From: Flavobacteriales bacterium
GTDB taxonomy: Bacteria > Bacteroidota > Bacteroidia > Flavobacteriales_D > Sanyastnellaceae
Assembly: GCA_015660615.1 (NCBI GenBank)
Contig: DQKQ01000058.1
Location: forward strand, 1 to 10,462
Length of the DNA: 10,462 bases
Direction of reading: 5' to 3'
Position numbers and translations under genes: made by a program. Numbering within the stretch: position 1 is the stretch's first letter; every line of letters begins with the position of its first letter. The notes under the pieces were generated by a model. That model was not told the DNA's origin and did no database searches. It saw only the letters and a list, made by a program, of their open reading frames with translations. Shown piece by piece: positions 7,427 to 10,462 of the stretch.

Positions 7427-8416
7427 CTATGTGGTCATTCTTAGTATGCTCATCTCCTCCTCAGTCAAGTGTCGCCAATGCCCACGTGGAACATTTTTCT
7501 TAGTAAGACAAGCAAAAATCACCCGGTCTAATTTTGTAACCTTATATCCAAAATGCTCGAAAATTCTTTTAACGATTCGATTTCTTCCAGAGTGAATCTC
7601 CACTCCAACCTCTCTCGGGTCGCTTTTCACGAAACTAGCTTTATTAAGCTTCACGAACTTCCCATCTAATTCAAATCCCTCTAGCATCTTATCTAAATCA
7701 CCTTGACTCACCTTTTCTTTAAAGCTAGCATGATACAGGTTTCTTACTCCAACTTTAGGATGAGTGAGCCTTTTTGCCATCTCCCCATCGTTCGTGAACA
7801 TTAATAACCCAGTGGAGTCTCTATCAAGTCTTCCAATCGGCACAACCCTTTCTTTACAAGCCCCACGAATTAATTGCATAACAGTCCTTCTACCTTGAGG
7901 ATCTTCGTCGGTTGCTAAGAAGTTTTTAGGTTTATTTAATAAAATATACCTTTTAGCTTCGGCCTTAATTGTATCTCCCTCAACCTGAACCTTGTCAGTT
8001 TGGTTAACCCTATACCCCATCTGGGTTATGACGTCACCATTAACACTTACAACCCCAGCGGCGATTAATACATCAGCTTCTCTTCTTGAGCAAATACCAG
8101 CTTGAGAGACATAACGGTTAAGTCTCATAGGAGCATTTGAATCTGGTAATGGTTGACGTTTTTCAACCTTGTTACGCCTTAAATCAGGTCTGTAACTTCC
8201 GGTTCTTGTTTTAAGAATGGTCTTTCCCTTCGCCCCATATTTTCCTCCAGACTTAGACTTGGGATATCCTTTACTTTCTTCAGCAGTGTTGGATTTATCT
8301 GACTCAGAATTTTTAGTGCTGTTTTGTGAGAGCTTATGTTTAGGTCTAAACGACTTCGACTCGGGTTTGGTTCTTCGGGCGCCTCCTCGGCGGCCTGAAC
8401 CTGTTGACTTTTTCAT
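7427..8416 (-). CDS. rluB: 23S rRNA pseudouridine synthase, RluB/RsuA family, with basic N-terminal tail
   Basis: The enzyme converts a specific uridine of ribosomal RNA to pseudouridine; RluB-type members act on 23S rRNA near the peptidyl transferase centre. With the start at 8416 it has 329 residues. Residues 1-96 are a low-complexity tail rich in Lys, Arg, Ser and Gly, common in Bacteroidota members. The S4 RNA-binding domain spans about 97-144 (MRLNRYVSQAGICSRREAD). The catalytic motif GRLDRDSTGLL has Asp199. The C-terminal GRNRIVKRIFEHFGY (277-291) and PRGHWRHL (310-317) are family signatures. The frame extends upstream to an ATG at 8461, adding 15 residues unlike the rest. I prefer 8416 because a -7 box at 8438-8445 would start transcription inside that extension and because MKKSTGSGRR is the typical start. 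The tail probably adds rRNA affinity (inference). It heads the group of four tightly spaced genes. Confidence 0.92.
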   Translation of the reverse strand: MKKSTGSGRRGGARRTKPESKSFRPKHKLSQNSTKNSESDKSNTAEESKGYPKSKSGGKYGAKGKTILKTRTGSYRPDLRRNKVEKRQPLPDSNAPMRLNRYVSQAGICSRREADVLIAAGVVSVNGDVITQMGYRVNQTDKVQVEGDTIKAEAKRYILLNKPKNFLATDEDPQGRRTVMQLIRGACKERVVPIGRLDRDSTGLLMFTNDGEMAKRLTHPKVGVRNLYHASFKEKVSQGDLDKMLEGFELDGKFVKLNKASFVKSDPREVGVEIHSGRNRIVKRIFEHFGYKVTKLDRVIFACLTKKNVPRGHWRHLTEEEMSILRMTT

Positions 8417-8437
8417 CTTACAATAAATATTGAGCTG

Positions 8438-8445
8438 CAAAGATA
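8438..8445 (-). promoter_or_regulatory. Candidate -7 promoter box for the rluB-ppm-pyrC-DUF4296 unit
   Basis: On the minus strand the bases read TATCTTTG, an exact TAnnTTTG match and identical to the candidate box before uvrC. It ends 21 bases before the preferred rluB start at 8416, so the transcript would start a few bases downstream with a leader of roughly 10-20 bases. The -33 TTG is not clear at standard spacing. The box lies within the 56-base gap after the yraN gene, so the four genes below could be transcribed independently of yraN. Confidence 0.42.
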
Positions 8446-8472
8446 CATCACTCGGTTTCATACCTCTAAGAA

Positions 8473-8835
8473 TTAAACAACTTCGAAAGCACCCCTAATG
8501 TGTTCTACCCACCAATCGCCATTTGTTTTTCTAACCCTCACAAGATCAAACCTAGATTCAAGTTTAATCTTCGCCCTCTGCAATAAATAGGAATTAGCAG
8601 CATTGATTATTCTTTTTCTCTGACTATGTGAAATATCTACGCCCTGCTCTATCCGATTTATACCACGTGTTTTTACCTCAATAAAAACAATTTTATCACG
8701 GTGGATTGCTATAATGTCAATTTCACATTTGCGCCATCGCCAATTTCGCTCTAAGATTTTAAATCCCAATGACGAAAGATATTTCTGAGCAAGGTCTTCA
8801 CCTACGCGTCCAATTTCTAATGTTGTTTGATCCAT
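8473..8835 (-). CDS. YraN family (UPF0102) endonuclease-like protein
   Basis: The 120-residue protein has the full length and layout of the YraN/UPF0102 family. The opening GRVGEDLAQKYLSSLGFKILERNWR (9-33) is followed by CEIDIIAIHRDKIVFIEVKTR (37-57) and the helix SHSQRKRIINAANSYL (69-84). Asp40, Glu53 and Lys55 form the E/D-(E)-x-K pattern of restriction-endonuclease-like folds, and family members are structurally related to Holliday junction resolvases. The biological role is not established. There is no signal peptide. The ATG at 8835 opens directly on the conserved region. Upstream lie 104 bases (8836-8939) after the coiled-coil gene with no gene and no clear promoter. Downstream are 56 bases before rluB, holding a candidate promoter for that gene. 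Confidence 0.9.
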   Translation of the reverse strand: MDQTTLEIGRVGEDLAQKYLSSLGFKILERNWRWRKCEIDIIAIHRDKIVFIEVKTRGINRIEQGVDISHSQRKRIINAANSYLLQRAKIKLESRFDLVRVRKTNGDWWVEHIRGAFEVV

Positions 8836-8939
8836 CAGCTAAAAGTCCGCTGAAGAGTCGATAGTATTTTCTTAGACTTTATATCTGTAGCTCACAACTT
8901 TATTAAACGAAAGAAACTTGAGCAAAAAGCTACCCTACC

Positions 8940-9800
8940 TCACCTTAAAATCAAAATACTCGATCCAATTGGCGTTTCTTGTTCTAAGATTTCAACAGTG
9001 TATTCTCCAGAAATTAATGCGTTGGATTCTGTGTCCACAGAGTAAAACACAAAGACCCCTAATTTTTCATTAGTGTAATCAATATTTCTAGTAGCGCTAT
9101 ATGCTCCATCATAATTTGACAACAAAACTTTGCCTTCTAAATCTGTAATTCTTAGGTTTAGGACTTTGTTCCCAGGTTCTGCAATCTTGTTTTGTAGAAG
9201 CGTAAAACCAACCTTAATCATCTCCACTCTATCCGCCCTTGCCGTCTCACGTTGTCTTCCAGTTTGTGTTACTCGAATTCCCACAACGGTTATTTCTGTG
9301 CATTGAAGCATCCTTCCAACTTCAATAATCTCCTCCATATTTTCTTGGCGCTCTTCGAGTTTTTCGTTTATCACTTGCACCTCTTTAACCCGGTCTCGCA
9401 TAGCGGTATTTTCTTCCGTTAACGCTTGATTGAGTTGATTTATAGAGTCGATGGTTACAATATAACCCTTCATAATTACCCTCAAAGTTGCAGCTTCTTT
9501 TTTAGCTTTTCCAAGCTCCCAATTTCCGTTTTTTACATTGGTAATTAAGCCGTCAATTTTATCTCGTTGGGCAGAAATCTCAGCAAGCATCATAGAATTT
9601 TCAATATTCAATGTATCATAAGAAAATCTCAGCTTCTCTAGATCGAAAACGACCTGTTCTTTATCCATTTCAAGCCTGCCATAATCACCAGACAAGTCTT
9701 TAAACTTTTCTCCTCCCACAAAAAGCTGAATCCCAAGGAAAAGACAAATTACTGCTAATACCACAATAGCAATTAGTGATTGTTTAGAGCTGAGATTCAT
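8940..9800 (-). CDS. Membrane-anchored coiled-coil protein of unknown function
   Basis: I do not recognise a named family, though the architecture resembles conserved hypothetical proteins of Flavobacteriales. The 286 residues divide into three parts. A short N-terminal segment and one hydrophobic helix (about 8-28, IAIVVLAVICLFLGIQLFV) have no signal-peptidase or lipobox site, so it is a membrane anchor with the rest probably periplasmic. A long, charged, Glu/Lys-rich region follows (about 31-165) with heptad-like Leu/Ile spacing, expected to be coiled coil. The C-terminal part (about 168-286) is predicted beta-rich: TEITVVGIRVTQTG, then ADRVEMIKVGFTLLQNKIAEPG, then GKVLLSNYDG. This looks like a sandwich-type domain of the kind used for binding or assembly. 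There is a single Cys (about 168). The ATG at 9800 is the first in frame and precedes the hydrophobic helix. The gene is separated from yraN by 104 bases and is the first minus-strand gene after the secreted-protein region. Confidence 0.8.
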   Translation of the reverse strand: MNLSSKQSLIAIVVLAVICLFLGIQLFVGGEKFKDLSGDYGRLEMDKEQVVFDLEKLRFSYDTLNIENSMMLAEISAQRDKIDGLITNVKNGNWELGKAKKEAATLRVIMKGYIVTIDSINQLNQALTEENTAMRDRVKEVQVINEKLEERQENMEEIIEVGRMLQCTEITVVGIRVTQTGRQRETARADRVEMIKVGFTLLQNKIAEPGNKVLNLRITDLEGKVLLSNYDGAYSATRNIDYTNEKLGVFVFYSVDTESNALISGEYTVEILEQETPIGSSILILR

Positions 9801-9826
9801 ATAAATTCAATTATTAATATTTAATA

Positions 9827-9834
9827 CAAAGATG
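9827..9834 (-). promoter_or_regulatory. Weak candidate -7 box for the coiled-coil protein gene
   Basis: The minus strand reads CATCTTTG, one base off the TAnnTTTG consensus and sharing ATCTTTG with the two better candidates before uvrC and rluB. It ends 26 bases before the ATG at 9800. A TTG occurs on the same strand at 9851-9849, but the 14-base spacing to the box is shorter than usual. Confidence 0.22.
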
Positions 9835-9940
9835 CAAATCTTAAAACTCAATATGGCGTATTGCAAATTTATATAATGAAATATAAGTAGTTAATAACGC
9901 AAATAGATAACTTTTATTACTAGTATAAACTGCTTGAGGC

Positions 9941-10140
9941 GATGTTTGTGTAAATCCTGTTACTACTCAGTATGTATGGCCCTAAATGGCGGAAGCTACC
10001 CTTGAAGTGTACCAAATGAGCATTCAGGGGCTTGTGTTTATGGCGCGTTTTGCACAGAAGACGTCAATGCTGATGGAGCGGTGACTGTAGTAGATTTGTT
10101 GCAAATACTTTGCGCTTTAGGTCAAGTCTCCTCGGGTTAA
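9941..10140 (+). pseudogene. Remnant of the C-terminal end of a secreted protein with an EF-hand/dockerin-like loop
   Basis: The frame from 10006 to the TAA at 10138-10140 encodes 44 residues, has no usable start codon, and is blocked upstream by TGA at 10003. Its core, DVNADGAVTVVD (10060-10095), is a complete 12-residue calcium-binding loop with Asp at 1, Asn at 3, Asp at 5, Gly at 6 and Asp at 12. LLQILCALG follows, the layout of dockerin-like ends of Bacteroidota secreted proteins. Just before it are HSGACVYG and FC, resembling the end of the GC-(T/M)DP-A-NY...DDGSC-Y repeats of such proteins. In another frame, 9941-9982 reads DVCVNPVTTQYVWP before a TAA, which resembles the start of the same repeat. 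Together these suggest one ancestral coding sequence broken by stops and at least one frameshift. The calcium loop is clear; the extension back to 9941 is inference. Confidence 0.5.
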
Positions 10141-10165
10141 ATTCAACGAAGCATTACAAGAATTA

Positions 10166-10191
10166 TTTTTCAAGCAACTTTTTCAAGCAAC
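10166..10191 (+). repeat. Perfect 13-base tandem duplication
   Basis: The unit TTTTTCAAGCAAC occurs twice with no gap, at 10166-10178 and 10179-10191. It sits between the dead secreted-protein fragment and the start of the next gene at 10243. It is too short and too few in copy number for a CRISPR or a REP-type array, and fits a single replication-slippage event. Confidence 0.9.
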
Positions 10192-10242
10192 TATAAGATA
10201 GTTTTTTGCGTCATAAACAAGAACAACTAAGAATTGACCTCT

Positions 10243-10462
10243 ATGAATCATCCCTACTCCATTTTGTTTTCTGGAATTATACTCCTACTTTCCACGTCTA
10301 TCAACACCTCAATTTCAGCTCAATGCGTTGAAGGAGAGTCAGAGGTTGTTGTTCAAATATTAACTGACAACTATCCAGGTGAAACAACATGGACATTGTC
10401 AGATGCAAGTGGCGAACTACTATCCGGGGGGCCATACTCAGCAAATAATACAACGTATACAG
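10243..10462 (+). CDS. Secreted protein, N-terminal part, cut by the window end
   Basis: An ATG at 10243 opens a frame that stays open for 73 codons to the last base. Residues 1-26 form a Sec signal peptide. It has a short polar start (MNHPYS), a hydrophobic core (ILFSGIILLLSTS) and an SISA-Q cleavage region of the kind usual in Bacteroidota, so the mature protein would start at QCVEGESE. The mature part carries VVVQILTDNYPGETTWTLSD and then GGPYSANNTTYT. This resembles a beta-sandwich-like repeat seen in large secreted or surface proteins of marine Bacteroidota, which often end in a type IX secretion signal. That end lies outside the window, so the export route past the outer membrane is inference. 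The start is supported by the signal peptide at the first ATG; there is no Shine-Dalgarno sequence. The function is unknown. Confidence 0.75.
   Translation, partial: MNHPYSILFSGIILLLSTSINTSISAQCVEGESEVVVQILTDNYPGETTWTLSDASGELLSGGPYSANNTTYT

Larger units (their letters stand above)
9801..10242. other. 442-base region without an intact gene
   Basis: From 9801 to about 9930 the sequence is strongly AT-rich, with stop codons throughout. It carries the presumed upstream region of the coiled-coil gene, including a near-consensus -7 box at 9827-9834. From 9941 to 10140 lies decayed coding sequence of a secreted protein, listed separately. From 10141 to 10242 there is a perfect 13-base tandem duplication and the leader of the next secreted-protein gene. 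I see no tRNA, no clear hairpin terminator and no insertion-sequence ends. Confidence 0.6.

Noticed and set aside
7189..7503. Plus-strand open frame of about 104 codons
   Set aside because: It lies across the junction of two well-supported minus-strand genes, has no recognisable motif, and is the reverse shadow of the mannosyltransferase and pseudouridine synthase genes.
8417..8461. Upstream ATG for the pseudouridine synthase adding 15 residues
   Set aside because: The extension does not resemble the basic tail, and a -7-type box sits within it, so the ATG at 8416 is preferred.
8887..8933. Inverted repeat GTAGCT ... AGCTAC between the coiled-coil gene and yraN, considered as a terminator
   Set aside because: The stem is only 6 bp with a 35-base loop and no following T-run in a suitable place, so it is probably chance.
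10166..10191. Short repeats considered as the start of a CRISPR array
   Set aside because: There are only two abutting 13-base units with no spacers and no cas genes.

Overview
The window looks like a piece of chromosome from a marine-type member of the Bacteroidota, probably Flavobacteriales. This rests on the AT-rich base composition, the near absence of Shine-Dalgarno sequences, TAnnTTTG-type -7 promoter boxes, a DUF4296-type lipoprotein, the Bacteroidota form of dihydroorotase, and at the right edge a secreted protein plus the remains of another with a dockerin-like calcium loop. Most of the window is housekeeping sequence. I see no CRISPR array, tRNA, rRNA, insertion sequence, phage gene or recognisable defence cassette.

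Left part (1-2112, + strand): the 3' portion of an asparagine-synthase-like gene runs in from outside the window. It is followed 12 bases later by an FMN-dependent nitronate monooxygenase/FabK-like gene. The synthase-like protein has Asn in place of Asp in both of its ATP/Mg-binding motifs, so it is probably not an ordinary asparagine synthetase. It is the most unusual protein here.

Middle (2115-4977): uvrC (nucleotide excision repair) on the minus strand and an extended-SDR NAD(P)-dependent reductase/epimerase on the plus strand diverge from a 40-base spacer. Both 3' ends are packed tightly against convergent neighbours: a 2-base gap to the nitronate monooxygenase gene and a 25-base overlap with the DUF4296 gene.

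Minus-strand block (4953-9800): in transcription order, a membrane-anchored coiled-coil protein of unknown role, a YraN-family protein, a 23S rRNA pseudouridine synthase of the RluB/RsuA type with a long basic N-terminal tail, polyprenol-phosphate mannose synthase, dihydroorotase (pyrimidine synthesis) and a DUF4296 lipoprotein. The last four are spaced 14 bases, -11 bases (overlap) and 5 bases apart. They most likely form one transcription unit with a candidate promoter at 8438-8445.

Right part (9801-10462): a 442-base stretch without an intact gene. It holds an AT-rich leader region, the decayed C-terminal end of a secreted protein with an EF-hand/dockerin-like loop (best seen at 10006-10140), and a perfect 13-base tandem duplication. 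After it starts a new secreted protein with a signal peptide, cut by the window end. A dead fragment of one secreted protein directly upstream of a live one suggests turnover of a paralogous family at this site.
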